Positions 15,845-25,103 of a stretch of 45,220 nucleotides of DNA are shown here, one piece after another. Source of the stretch: an uncultured Anaerolineales bacterium (GTDB lineage Bacteria > Chloroflexota > Anaerolineae > Anaerolineales > Villigracilaceae); contig CAIKOL010000346.1 in the NCBI GenBank assembly GCA_903829085.1, forward strand, positions 1 through 45,220, written 5' to 3'. The notes beneath the pieces are model-generated. The model was given only the letters and a program-made list of their open reading frames with translations, was not told where the DNA came from and did not search any database. Each line of letters begins with the position of its first letter. Within the stretch, counting starts at the first letter, position 1. The translations under genes were made by a program, and so were the position numbers.

Positions 15845-16578
15845 CAGCTAAAGCTAATATTCTTGTTGTGGATGATGAGCCAATAGAACGACAAACATTA
15901 TCAGAAATACTTCGGTTGGAAGGATACCATGTTGCTGCTGTGGCAAATGGAGAGGCAGCGGTGGATTATCTACGTTTAAATACGATCGATTTGATCCTAC
16001 TTGATTTACGCATGCCAGGAATGAGTGGCCTGGACGTGATAAAGGTGGTCAACCGAACATTGCCAGAAGTAGAAATTATTTTATTTACCGCCCATGGGTC
16101 TATGGAATCAGCGATTGAAGCATTGCGCAATCGCGTCCAGGATTATTTACTTAAACCAGCTTCACCATCTCAAATCCTGGATAGTGTTGCGCGTGGCCTT
16201 GCTCGGCGGATGGACAGAATGCAATCAAAAGAAAGCCAGGAAATTACGTCAGATACCAATCTTCATGCCATCGTTGCCATGGGGGATGGCACAATGATTG
16301 ATTTCGGCCGAAGACTTGTGCGATCTGGCTCTCAAACCGTTTTTTTGACTCCTGCAGAAGGAAGGTTACTAAGGATATTTGCTGAAAATATAGGGAAAGT
16401 ATTCACACATCGGGAATTAGTGCTTCTTGTTCAAGGCTACTCGACTTCGCAGCAGGAAGCCCCAGAAATACTCCGCCCGCTGGTAAGCAGATTACGACAA
16501 AAGTTAGCTGGTGTTCCTGGACTAATGCGGCGGATTGTAAGTGTGCGAGGGACCGGGTATGTATTTGAGAACGAGTAA
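15841..16578 (+). CDS. Response regulator with winged-helix DNA-binding domain
   Basis: A 245-residue regulator and the likely DNA-binding output of this operon. The receiver (1-120) has VVDDEP, LILLDLRMPG (Asp55), FTAHGS and YLLKPAS. After a linker, residues about 150-243 form an OmpR/PhoB-type winged helix: FLTPAEGRLLRIFAENIGKVFTHRELV, the recognition-helix region ILRPLVSRLRQKL, and the wing VSVRGTGYVF. The receiver reads more like NtrC-group receivers than OmpR ones. It overlaps the kinase by 4 bases and the transcript ends near hairpins at 16644-16722. Targets cannot be read from the sequence. Confidence 0.92.
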   Translation: MTAKANILVVDDEPIERQTLSEILRLEGYHVAAVANGEAAVDYLRLNTIDLILLDLRMPGMSGLDVIKVVNRTLPEVEIILFTAHGSMESAIEALRNRVQDYLLKPASPSQILDSVARGLARRMDRMQSKESQEITSDTNLHAIVAMGDGTMIDFGRRLVRSGSQTVFLTPAEGRLLRIFAENIGKVFTHRELVLLVQGYSTSQQEAPEILRPLVSRLRQKLAGVPGLMRRIVSVRGTGYVFENE

Positions 16579-16643
16579 ACCTGGGTCCTAATTTGATGAG
16601 ATCCGGATATTACCTGCCTCTTGCATATCAAAGAAAATTTTTA

Positions 16644-16722
16644 CGTATTGAAATTCTAAGAAATACGATTTTCAAGGTTTGGCTATTTACGAATTTACTT
16701 GTGGCCTCAGATGTGAATAGCC
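16644..16722. terminator. Hairpins between convergent signalling transcripts
   Basis: Two stems lie in the 182-base convergent gap. CGTATT (16644-16649) pairs with AATACG (16662-16667) and is followed by ATTTTC on the + strand and AAAATTTT on the other side. GGCTATT (16681-16687) pairs with AATAGCC (16716-16722), extending outward with one mismatch. Both are weak but correctly placed to end the + strand operon and the long - strand cluster. Confidence 0.45.
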
Positions 16723-16760
16723 TAAATTAAGTGTGGCAATTTTCGACTCTTTCCACAACC

Positions 16761-17717
16761 CTAATCACGTGGTACCCAGGGAAGATCTGGGGGAATTTCC
16801 GGCGGACGCAACCAGCCAAGCAGTCCTTGCATCCTCCTTTTTTCGGGTTTTATTTTTTCAAAACCAATCAGGAGAAGACTTATCCCCAAGAGAGCAGCGC
16901 CAATCCATTGGACGACTTGCAGGTTTTCATGAAGCCATAAGTGACCCACGGTGATGGATACAAGTAATTCACCAAGACCAAGGAGAGCTGTCTGCAAACC
17001 GCCAAGTTTTTTTATTCCCAAGAAGAGGGTCAAGCGGGAGAAGAGAGTGACAATCGTTAACAGTATCACAGGGGTCCAGGATGTACCAATAGGTTGCGGT
17101 TGTTGATTGAAGAGAAAATAGACTGGAACGACGACTGCGCTCATTGCCAGGAGTGTATACAAGGTCACTGTGGGCGCCGGGATATCGTACAGGACACGCT
17201 GATTGATGGGTAAATGGATGGCATACATTGCGGATGCACCCAGCATTAACCCGACACCAATCCAATCCACATGGCTGGAATTGAAGGATGTTAGGAAGAT
17301 TACCCCCAGAAGCGCCAGTCCAATACGAATATAAGTGAGTTTTGAAGGTAGCTGGTGGTCAATTATTAACCAGAGAACAAGAAAAACCGGGTAAAGAGAA
17401 TAAAGTAATTGACCTACACTAACGCTTAGCCGGCCGAGGGCCAGATAATAGAACAAAGATCCTATCCCATTGATGGCACCTGCCAACGCACAACCAATGA
17501 TTCCCACTGGATAGATGAATAAGTATGATCGGCGGAAGATGGCTACTAGTATTAAGAGAATCCCCGCGGCCATACTGGTACGGAGGGCAACAACCGCCAG
17601 CGGAGAAAAGCCAGAGATGATGGCTTGCTTTCCGAAAATAGGGATCATGCCAAGGAACAATGGAGATACCAGCGCAGCTTGAATCCCAGTAACCTGGCCT
17701 CTTTTTTTGTTTATCAA
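16761..17717 (-). CDS. EamA/DMT-superfamily permease
   Basis: A 318-residue inner-membrane protein with about ten hydrophobic helices in two EamA-type halves (first half LVSPLFLGMIPIFGK..., second VDWIGVGLMLGASAMYAIHLPINQ...). Many members of the family export amino acids or metabolites, so substrate is unknown; its place after an amino-acid enzyme makes an amino-acid-related substrate possible. Start is a TTG at 17717 with AAGGA 9 bases upstream; the nearest ATG is inside the first helix. It is the last gene of the 12-gene cluster, 22 bases after the threonine-synthase-like fusion. The C-terminal tail is proline-rich. Confidence 0.9.
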   Translation of the reverse strand: MINKKRGQVTGIQAALVSPLFLGMIPIFGKQAIISGFSPLAVVALRTSMAAGILLILVAIFRRSYLFIYPVGIIGCALAGAINGIGSLFYYLALGRLSVSVGQLLYSLYPVFLVLWLIIDHQLPSKLTYIRIGLALLGVIFLTSFNSSHVDWIGVGLMLGASAMYAIHLPINQRVLYDIPAPTVTLYTLLAMSAVVVPVYFLFNQQPQPIGTSWTPVILLTIVTLFSRLTLFLGIKKLGGLQTALLGLGELLVSITVGHLWLHENLQVVQWIGAALLGISLLLIGFEKIKPEKRRMQGLLGWLRPPEIPPDLPWVPRD

Positions 17718-17739
17718 ATAGTAGAATCCTTGCGAGCAA

Positions 17740-19416
17740 TCAGCGGATGAGTGAATTTACCTCTTCCAAGAATTCATCGTTTAAAAAGTCTCCCTTTTGT
17801 AAAAGAGCCTGAATCTGACCTTTAAGTTTTTCTTTTTCTTCAACAGTTAATTCTTTGGCAGTAGAAACAATTACAGGTATGCTCGCAGTGTCAGGAGATG
17901 ATTTTAATGCATCCAGAACAGCAAACCCATCCATCTCTGGCATCATAAGATCCAGAATGATCAGGTCGGGAAGTTCGTTCTTTATTAATTTGAGAGCTTG
18001 TTTACCACTCTCAGCTTCTTGAATGGTGAAATTTCCTTGAGATTGAAGGATGCGGCGGATGAGACGTCGGGCATCCGGGCTATCATCCACCAGGACAACA
18101 TGCGGGAAGCGGTCGGGAGCTACGCGACTGAGGGCTGCCAGCAGGCCCTCTTGGGGGGTCTCTTCCATCATTCTGGAGGGGAGGACAACATTACGAGCCC
18201 AGTTGTCTCCTAAGATAAAGGGTTCCGTGGGCATGGTGTGCCCGGTGCAGTTGACCACCACCACGTCTGTAGGTTTAATTATCCCAGCTCGAATCAGTTT
18301 AAATAATCCCGCAAAAGCCACGGCTGCGGCTGGTTCGGCAGAAATACCTTCCATTTTTGCCAGCACATGCAAGGCGCGGAATGCTTCCTCGTCGCTGACA
18401 CTTTCGAAAATTCCATGGGAATCGTATACTTTCCTAAAAAGTAAAGTATATGCTCTGCCAGGATCGCCAGTTGCTAATGTTTCAATGTGCGTACGGGGTG
18501 ATGAGACTGGAGTAGCAATCTCAGAATGTTCTTTCCAGGCATTTACCATTGGCGCACAGCCTTCAACTTGAATAGCAGCAATGGCAGGGATTCGATCAAC
18601 CAAGTTCATCTTCTTTAGTTCGCTAAAGCCTTTACTGATCCCTAAAGGTCCCATTCCGCCGCTGACAGACTGAATGTACCAATCTGGTGTTCGCCAAATG
18701 GGATGAGACTTACCATTGGTGTTATAAGCCGATCCCATCAGGGTGGTCAACTGCTCGGCAATCTCAAAAGCAATAGTTTTCATGGCTTCGATGGAAGTGA
18801 TCGTTCTTGCTCCCATGTCCAGGTAAAGATTCCTCTGGCGTGCAAATTCTGCGGCTACCTGTTTGGCCTGGTCATAAGAACCGGTCACTTTGACAACCTG
18901 GCTGCCGTAGATGGCAATCTCGCGCATTTTGACAGCTGGAACCAGGCTGGTGACAAATGCCCATAATTTGATGCCGGCACGAGCGGCATAAGCAGAGTAT
19001 GAGATAGCAACATTGCCAGTCGAGGCGGCAACCATTTCTGTTATTCCAGCTTCTTTAAGAGCGGCGATGGTTACAGCAGCTTGACGATCTTTGAACGACG
19101 CTGTAGGGCCTTGGCGCTCATCTTTGATGAAGATGTTTGGGCATCCGAGCATCATTCCAAGATTCACTGCTTGGATGAGGGGAGTACCTCCTTCTCCAAG
19201 CATTATCGCTGGATTGGGATTGCGTACCGGAAGTAGTTCGCGGTAACGCCAAAGATCAAAAAGTCGCCCTGGTAGTTGAAGCGGAAGGCTCTTAGAGACT
19301 GTTGCCAAATCATACTCAGCCTCACGCCACTGGCTATTGCAGCGTGGGCAATTCATTGAAGTAGGATAATATGGAGTGGTATGGCTGCAATCGAGACAGC
19401 GGACTACGAAGGACAT
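17740..19416 (-). CDS. Threonine-synthase-like PLP enzyme fused to a C-terminal receiver domain
   Basis: A 558-residue fusion. Residues 1-415 are a fold-type II PLP enzyme of the threonine synthase family: an N-terminal zinc-ribbon (CLDC at 7-10, CPRC at 23-26), GEGGTPL, the Schiff-base lysine in TASFKDRQ (Lys109), ASTGNVAISYSAYAARAG, and SGGMGPLGISKGF near 252. Residues 438-558 are a complete CheY-like receiver: VLVDDSP, IILDLMMPEMDG (Asp489), IVSTAKEL and the conserved lysine in LLQKGD. The frame is open throughout and the linker shows no break. Threonine synthase converts O-phosphohomoserine to threonine; diverged members may act on other amino acids. It follows the giant kinase by 17 bases, so the receiver may be its target. 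Confidence 0.92.
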   Translation of the reverse strand: MSFVVRCLDCSHTTPYYPTSMNCPRCNSQWREAEYDLATVSKSLPLQLPGRLFDLWRYRELLPVRNPNPAIMLGEGGTPLIQAVNLGMMLGCPNIFIKDERQGPTASFKDRQAAVTIAALKEAGITEMVAASTGNVAISYSAYAARAGIKLWAFVTSLVPAVKMREIAIYGSQVVKVTGSYDQAKQVAAEFARQRNLYLDMGARTITSIEAMKTIAFEIAEQLTTLMGSAYNTNGKSHPIWRTPDWYIQSVSGGMGPLGISKGFSELKKMNLVDRIPAIAAIQVEGCAPMVNAWKEHSEIATPVSSPRTHIETLATGDPGRAYTLLFRKVYDSHGIFESVSDEEAFRALHVLAKMEGISAEPAAAVAFAGLFKLIRAGIIKPTDVVVVNCTGHTMPTEPFILGDNWARNVVLPSRMMEETPQEGLLAALSRVAPDRFPHVVLVDDSPDARRLIRRILQSQGNFTIQEAESGKQALKLIKNELPDLIILDLMMPEMDGFAVLDALKSSPDTASIPVIVSTAKELTVEEKEKLKGQIQALLQKGDFLNDEFLEEVNSLIR

Positions 19417-19433
19417 ACTTTCATCTCACCTTT

Positions 19434-22400
19434 CTAGGGTTTAATATGTCTTAATGCTCGTTCCAGTAGAGCCAGAAGTTCACTTTCATTCAGAGAACCT
19501 TTTCGGAGTAGCTTCTGGCCAAAATCTTTCAATTGTGCTTGTTGTTCGCCTGTAAGGTCTGCTCCACTGACAACGATAACTGGAATGTCATTTAATTCTG
19601 AAGTGGTACGTAACTTTTCCAGGATGGTAAAGCCATCCATATCGGGCATGAACAGGTCGAGAATAACCGCATGTGGAGGATTCTTCGAAAGAATTTCCCA
19701 ACCCTGACGCCCACCTTCCGCCAGGATTGGAGTGAATTGGCCCTGTTGAAGGATTTTTCCGTAGAGGCGCAAATCTTTGGGGTCGTCATCAATCACAAGG
19801 ACATTATGAATTTCACCCTCAGCGTTTAACTTGTTGAGGGAGTTAAGCAAATCATCCTCAAGGATTGGTTTGACCAGGTAATCAGCTGCACCTAAACTAA
19901 ACCCTTTTTCTTCTTCTTCCAGAATGCTGCAAACTAGAACTGGAATATCACGTGTGGTGGAATCTTTTTTAAGCTCTGCAAGCACAGTCCAACCATCCCG
20001 CCCTGGCATCATGATATCAAGCGTGATGGCATAAGGTTTGAGTTGGCGTGCACGCTCGACAGCTTGTAATGGATCGGTCAAGCCAACAACTTGAAAACCT
20101 TGTGGTTGGAGGTAGCGTTCATATAACGCAATGACCTGGGTATCATCGTCGATGGCAAGAATGATTTTCTCTTCAGTCGCTCCTTCGAGCCCTGCTTTAT
20201 TCTCCTTTATTTTTGGAAGAGGCAGGGTGAAATAGAAGGTGCTGCCTTTATCGATCTCACTTACAACATCGATCAACCCGCCGTGTAATTCAATCAGGCG
20301 GCGGGATATGGATAACCCGAGACCTGTCCCACCGGTCTTGCGGGTAGGCGTGGAATCAACTTGTGAGAACGGCTGGAACAGTTTTTTCTGATCAATCAGT
20401 GAGATTCCAGAGCCAGTATCAATTACTTTGACAACAACATCTGACTGTCCATCTTTTTCCGTTTCCAAACTTGCCGTCACGGTAATCGTACCTTCCTCAG
20501 TAAATTTCGCAGCATTAGAAAGCAAGTTGATCAAAACCTGGCGCAGACGCATGGCATCTGCGCGAATAATAGGGATATTAGGCGCGATATCCAGATTAAT
20601 CTTAATGGGTTTTTCTTTTACGAGCCCTGATGCAGTTGGAATTACGCTTTGGAGTAGTTCAGCAATATTGACATCATCGAAGGACAATTCCATCTTGCCT
20701 GCATCAATCTTGGAGCTGTCGAGGATGTCGTTAATTAGGCGCAGTAAATGCTGGCCTGAATTATAAATTGCTGTGAGATCCTGATCCTGGAGGTCTGTGA
20801 TGGGACCATCAATCCCTTTAAGGATGACGCGTGAGAACCCGATGATGGAATTAAGTGGTGTCCGAAGTTCATGACTCATATTTGCCAGGAATTGACTCTT
20901 GAGCCGATCCAGTTCGCGCATTTCGTTGATGGCTTGTTGTGCAAGTTCATACGAACGGGCGTTATCGATGGCAACAGCTACCTGGTCAGCCAGTGTCTGC
21001 AAAACAGCAATATCATCGGGTGCGAAAGCATCCACTTCCTTGGATTGAAGGTCAAGCGCACCAACCGTTCGTTTGCCAATGTGCAGCGGAATGGCAGCCT
21101 CCGAACGTGTGTCCGGGAGCAGAGGGTTTGGGCGGTGAATTGGATCAATTGTAGTATTGTTTACGACCAACGGAGTTCCTGTCGAAGTGACAGTACCCAC
21201 AATGGAGCGTGAACCTACTTGTAGAGCGTGTTTACGTCGCAGCATTTCTTCACCGGCAGCACCGGTTGCAGATTTCAAGACAGTATTAAAACCAGTTTCT
21301 TCTGTATTGAATATCGCCACATGATAGAAACCGAAACGTTCGCGGATGAGGCTCACAGTCCGCGAGAAGAGCGTATCCAGGTCTAGGGTTGAAGTGACCA
21401 GCCGGCCAATTTCAGAAGAAGTCGCCAGATATTCATTTTGCCGGCGAAGCGTTTCTTCAAAATTTCGGCGTTCTGTAACATCTCTGGCAACCCAGTAAAC
21501 CTGGTTTTCGTTCAGTTTGGAAATACTTGCATCAAACCAATAAGTCCTATTTTCAAGAACGAGAGGATATTCAAGTTTGTTGACTTCTCCCGTTTCAAGG
21601 GTTGCATGAATGGCGCCCAAAAATGGTTCGTGAGTTTCGGGTGGTAGAACATCGACGATTCTCTTGCCTAGCATATCGTCAGGTGGTTTGAACAATCGGG
21701 AAGGATTTGTAGGAGCAACGCGAACGTAGCGACCTTCATTATCATAAACGATAATCACATCTGTCATCGATGTGAACAGGGCGCGCAATTCAAGCTCAGA
21801 TTGTTTCCGCTCAATGGCTACGGCAACCTGGTTGGCGACAAACGCGAGCGTATCACGGTCACGATTGGTCAAGCGAACATTCTGCTGATAGGTCTGGATC
21901 GCCAGAACTCCAATTACATGTTCGCCACTGCGCAATGGAACTCCCAACCAATCAATACCAATTGTGCCGCTTCCTTCCACATCCCCATTTTTTATCATTA
22001 GTGCATATATTTCTGGGGTGGCAAGTAAGGGCTTACCGCTACGCAAGACAAAACTGGTGAGATTCTTTCCTAGGCTCGCTGGAGGCAAGGGTTCGTCGTG
22101 TTCGTCAATATAGTATGGGAAACTCATTATGTCGGTCTTGTCATCGTATGTGGCTACGTAGAAGTTATCAGCCGGCATAAGTGTTTCTATGGATTGTTGA
22201 ATACTGCGCATCAAGGTTGTTATGTCGGGCGCAACCAGCGCAGCTTCTGAAATTGTACGGATGGCTTCCTGAACGCTTTCAGCAAATTTGCGTTGTGTAA
22301 TGTCTTTATCCATACCACGGTAACCGGTTCGGTTGCCGTTTGCATCGAGAACGGGTACTGCACTGGTTGCAATATAAATAGAATGGCCGTCTTTCGCTCG

Positions 22401-25103
22401 AAGCATTTTCTCAATATCAATTGCCTGGCCACTATTTTCGATTCCTTGCAGCAGCAATTCGGTAACCCGCACGGTCTCTTTGGGGTCGGCCAATTGATCA
22501 GCTGAAAATCCCAACATTTCTTCAGGTGTGTAGCCAAGGACATCTTTGACCCGCTCGGATAAATAGGTGTATTGCCAGTCCAGGTTGGTTTCCCAGATGT
22601 AGTCTGCGCTAACTGAAACTACATCCCGGAAGCGAGATTCGGAAGAGCGGATCTGATCGAACAATCGGGCGTTTTGAATGGCAATCGATGCTTGGTTTGC
22701 AATCGCTATGAGCAATTGCTGGTCATGCTCCGTATAGGCATTTGGTTCATGGTATGCTTGAACAGCCATTACCCCAAGGATAGTGTCGCTGATCAGGAGT
22801 GGCACCCCCAGCCAGGATCTCGCAGGTTCACCGACGCTTTGCATTCCATGAGCTAATAGCCAACCTTCAACGCCATCTGTAATAAGCACTGTGTCATGAG
22901 TTCGGATGATATACCCTGTGATCCCTTGCCCTGCCGGGAGCCGCGAAATTTCCTTGTCAATTTTCGATTCAGTGACGTTAAGCTGAAAAACATTCTCGTT
23001 TCTTTCGGCATCGAATAGGGCAATATAAAAGTTTGTCGTATCAATCAAGCGGGAAACTCCGCTATAAACTTCAGCCAATACCTGGTTGAGATCAATATGG
23101 GATGCCAACGCTCTGCCAAGATCGTTAAGCGCAGCCGTTTCCTCGGCGCGTATCTGTGTTTGCTGGAATAGATTGGCGTTTTCAATTGCAAACCCAATTT
23201 GACGACCAATCGTGCGTGTCAGTTCGATTATGTGCTCCGGGAAAGGTCTGGGGGTTTGATTAAAAGTACACAGGGTGCCCAACACCCGCCCGCGGGCTTC
23301 CAGAGGCACCCCGAGGTAGGCTTGAAGGCCATTCGACAACATCGCATCGACGTCTATCGGGGCACCTCGGTTTAAATCTTCAATTGCTAAATAGTTCTTT
23401 GATAAATAGACTTCCTCACAAAGTGTTCCACCCAATCCGGATTTTTCTGCGAACTTCCTTAATGAATCTGGTAATCCCCGGATACTGGCAAGTTCCAGTC
23501 TCTGACTATCCTGGTTAAACATACTAATAAGACCACCCCCCTGACCTAACAATACCAGCACCTGAGCCAGGACTTCATCCAGAATATTCTGCAAATCCAG
23601 TGTGCGGCTTGCAGAACTGATAATTTGATTTAAAGCTCCCAATTCTTCATTGCGGGAAGTTGTCTCCACGAACAAGCGGGCATTTTGAATTGCGATGGAA
23701 GCCTGACCAGCGATGGAGGTCATCAAACTACGGGTATGGAAGTCGAAAGCAAATGGATCATCGTAACTTTCAATCCCAATTACCCCAATAGGATGATTAC
23801 CGAGAAGCATCGGTACACCCAGCCAACATTTCGATTCTGAGCCAACAATGTCAAGACCAAGAGCTTGTATTTTTTGAACCGTAAAGTCTTCGATAAGCAA
23901 GGGCTCGCCATGGCGGATGATATATTCGGTAAGTCCATTTCCTGCTTTCCTTGATGAGAAGCTGATTTGTTCTCCTTTCTCATACAGGAGGGGGAAACTG
24001 ACCATGTCATGCGCTGCATCGTATAGAGAAATGTAAAAACTTCTTGTATCCAGCAGGCGAGACGCAAATTGGTGAATATATTCGACAATACCTTTTATAT
24101 CAAGCGTTCCGGACAGGGCACGTGCCATTTCGTTCAAAACTGCCAGCTCCTGGGCGCGGTTTTCAGACTGCTGAAACAGGCGTGCGTTTTCAAGAGCAAT
24201 TGCTGCCTGGTTGCTAATGGTTCTAATTAACTCAAAGTCATGGTCTGAAAAGAGTTTGGAAGATTGGATGCTTTGAAGAACAATCGCACCAAGAGTGCGA
24301 CTTCCCAGTACCAATGGGACACCGAGCCAGCAAAGGGCGGGTTTGTCACTGCCAATTGCGACAAACTCTATTCCCAATTGTTCCATGGCAGCAGGAACAT
24401 TTTCTGGAATGAAAAGAGGTTGGTTGGAACGCAAAACGTAATCGGTAAGCCCATTTCTCAACGGGCGGGCAGGTGCGGAATCCCGAATGCCATCGTTGAT
24501 CGTAATGGGGAATGAAATGAGTTGTGTTTCCTGTTCATATTGGGCGATAAAGAAGTTTGTGGTGTCCATCAGCCGAGATGTAAACCGGTAAACCGTGTCG
24601 GCAATATTTGAAACATCCAATTGGGTAGAAAGTTCACGGCCCATTTCGTTAAGAAGTGTCAACTCCTGGGCCTGGCGCTGGGTTTGTTGGAACAAGCGGG
24701 CATTTTCCAATGCAAGTGAGAGCTGGTCCGTAACTTGCTGGATTAGCAATTGTTCTTCTTCACTCCAATGCCGTTCTGTAGATGGGTTGGCTACTTCAAT
24801 CGCGGCCCAGGACTCGGAATCGATACGAAAGGGTGTCGTAAGAATATTTAATGCCGGGCTTGAGAAACTTTGGGGGTGCGCATCTGGGGTAAGAGGCTGG
24901 GTACCCATTTCGAATTCCGAATGCTGGGAAATGGAAGGATCGCCGACGGAATGGGCCAGCTTCTGATCTGGAATGCTTCTTCTGGTTTCCGGCTTGATGT
25001 CAGACGTTACTTCTATCTTGCGTTGATCAGGAGTAGTGTCTTCGGCTTGTTTAATATCTATAAAGAGTTTGTCAAGCCGTTTCTGTATTCGTTTGCTGGA
25101 CAT
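19434..25103 (-). CDS. Giant soluble hybrid histidine kinase (half-GAF, 6 GAF, 2 PAS, HisKA, HATPase, 2 REC)
   Basis: A 1889-residue protein without membrane segments. Approximate order: disordered N-terminus 1-90; half-GAF 95-143 (SWAAIEV...LALENARLF); GAF 150-313, 320-482, 495-650, 660-818; PAS 820-945; GAF 945-1100; PAS 1103-1213; GAF 1230-1388; HisKA with NMSHELRTPLNS (His1411); HATPase with LLSNAAKFTEEG, DTGSGIS and GGTGLGLSISRRL; REC1 with ITLDIMMPG (Asp1696); REC2 with VILDLFMPD (Asp1816). All catalytic motifs are intact. The track begins at TTG 25109; ATG 25103 has GAGGAG 10 bases upstream. The start lies inside parA (32-base overlap). It is the only kinase in the cluster, so it probably gathers signals from the six kinase-less receptors. 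Confidence 0.94.
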   Translation of the reverse strand: MSSKRIQKRLDKLFIDIKQAEDTTPDQRKIEVTSDIKPETRRSIPDQKLAHSVGDPSISQHSEFEMGTQPLTPDAHPQSFSSPALNILTTPFRIDSESWAAIEVANPSTERHWSEEEQLLIQQVTDQLSLALENARLFQQTQRQAQELTLLNEMGRELSTQLDVSNIADTVYRFTSRLMDTTNFFIAQYEQETQLISFPITINDGIRDSAPARPLRNGLTDYVLRSNQPLFIPENVPAAMEQLGIEFVAIGSDKPALCWLGVPLVLGSRTLGAIVLQSIQSSKLFSDHDFELIRTISNQAAIALENARLFQQSENRAQELAVLNEMARALSGTLDIKGIVEYIHQFASRLLDTRSFYISLYDAAHDMVSFPLLYEKGEQISFSSRKAGNGLTEYIIRHGEPLLIEDFTVQKIQALGLDIVGSESKCWLGVPMLLGNHPIGVIGIESYDDPFAFDFHTRSLMTSIAGQASIAIQNARLFVETTSRNEELGALNQIISSASRTLDLQNILDEVLAQVLVLLGQGGGLISMFNQDSQRLELASIRGLPDSLRKFAEKSGLGGTLCEEVYLSKNYLAIEDLNRGAPIDVDAMLSNGLQAYLGVPLEARGRVLGTLCTFNQTPRPFPEHIIELTRTIGRQIGFAIENANLFQQTQIRAEETAALNDLGRALASHIDLNQVLAEVYSGVSRLIDTTNFYIALFDAERNENVFQLNVTESKIDKEISRLPAGQGITGYIIRTHDTVLITDGVEGWLLAHGMQSVGEPARSWLGVPLLISDTILGVMAVQAYHEPNAYTEHDQQLLIAIANQASIAIQNARLFDQIRSSESRFRDVVSVSADYIWETNLDWQYTYLSERVKDVLGYTPEEMLGFSADQLADPKETVRVTELLLQGIENSGQAIDIEKMLRAKDGHSIYIATSAVPVLDANGNRTGYRGMDKDITQRKFAESVQEAIRTISEAALVAPDITTLMRSIQQSIETLMPADNFYVATYDDKTDIMSFPYYIDEHDEPLPPASLGKNLTSFVLRSGKPLLATPEIYALMIKNGDVEGSGTIGIDWLGVPLRSGEHVIGVLAIQTYQQNVRLTNRDRDTLAFVANQVAVAIERKQSELELRALFTSMTDVIIVYDNEGRYVRVAPTNPSRLFKPPDDMLGKRIVDVLPPETHEPFLGAIHATLETGEVNKLEYPLVLENRTYWFDASISKLNENQVYWVARDVTERRNFEETLRRQNEYLATSSEIGRLVTSTLDLDTLFSRTVSLIRERFGFYHVAIFNTEETGFNTVLKSATGAAGEEMLRRKHALQVGSRSIVGTVTSTGTPLVVNNTTIDPIHRPNPLLPDTRSEAAIPLHIGKRTVGALDLQSKEVDAFAPDDIAVLQTLADQVAVAIDNARSYELAQQAINEMRELDRLKSQFLANMSHELRTPLNSIIGFSRVILKGIDGPITDLQDQDLTAIYNSGQHLLRLINDILDSSKIDAGKMELSFDDVNIAELLQSVIPTASGLVKEKPIKINLDIAPNIPIIRADAMRLRQVLINLLSNAAKFTEEGTITVTASLETEKDGQSDVVVKVIDTGSGISLIDQKKLFQPFSQVDSTPTRKTGGTGLGLSISRRLIELHGGLIDVVSEIDKGSTFYFTLPLPKIKENKAGLEGATEEKIILAIDDDTQVIALYERYLQPQGFQVVGLTDPLQAVERARQLKPYAITLDIMMPGRDGWTVLAELKKDSTTRDIPVLVCSILEEEEKGFSLGAADYLVKPILEDDLLNSLNKLNAEGEIHNVLVIDDDPKDLRLYGKILQQGQFTPILAEGGRQGWEILSKNPPHAVILDLFMPDMDGFTILEKLRTTSELNDIPVIVVSGADLTGEQQAQLKDFGQKLLRKGSLNESELLALLERALRHIKP

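Noticed and set aside
18050-18571. 173-aa + strand ORF inside the threonine-synthase fusion
   Set aside because: Antisense shadow of a strongly supported gene, with arginine/serine/threonine-rich shadow composition.
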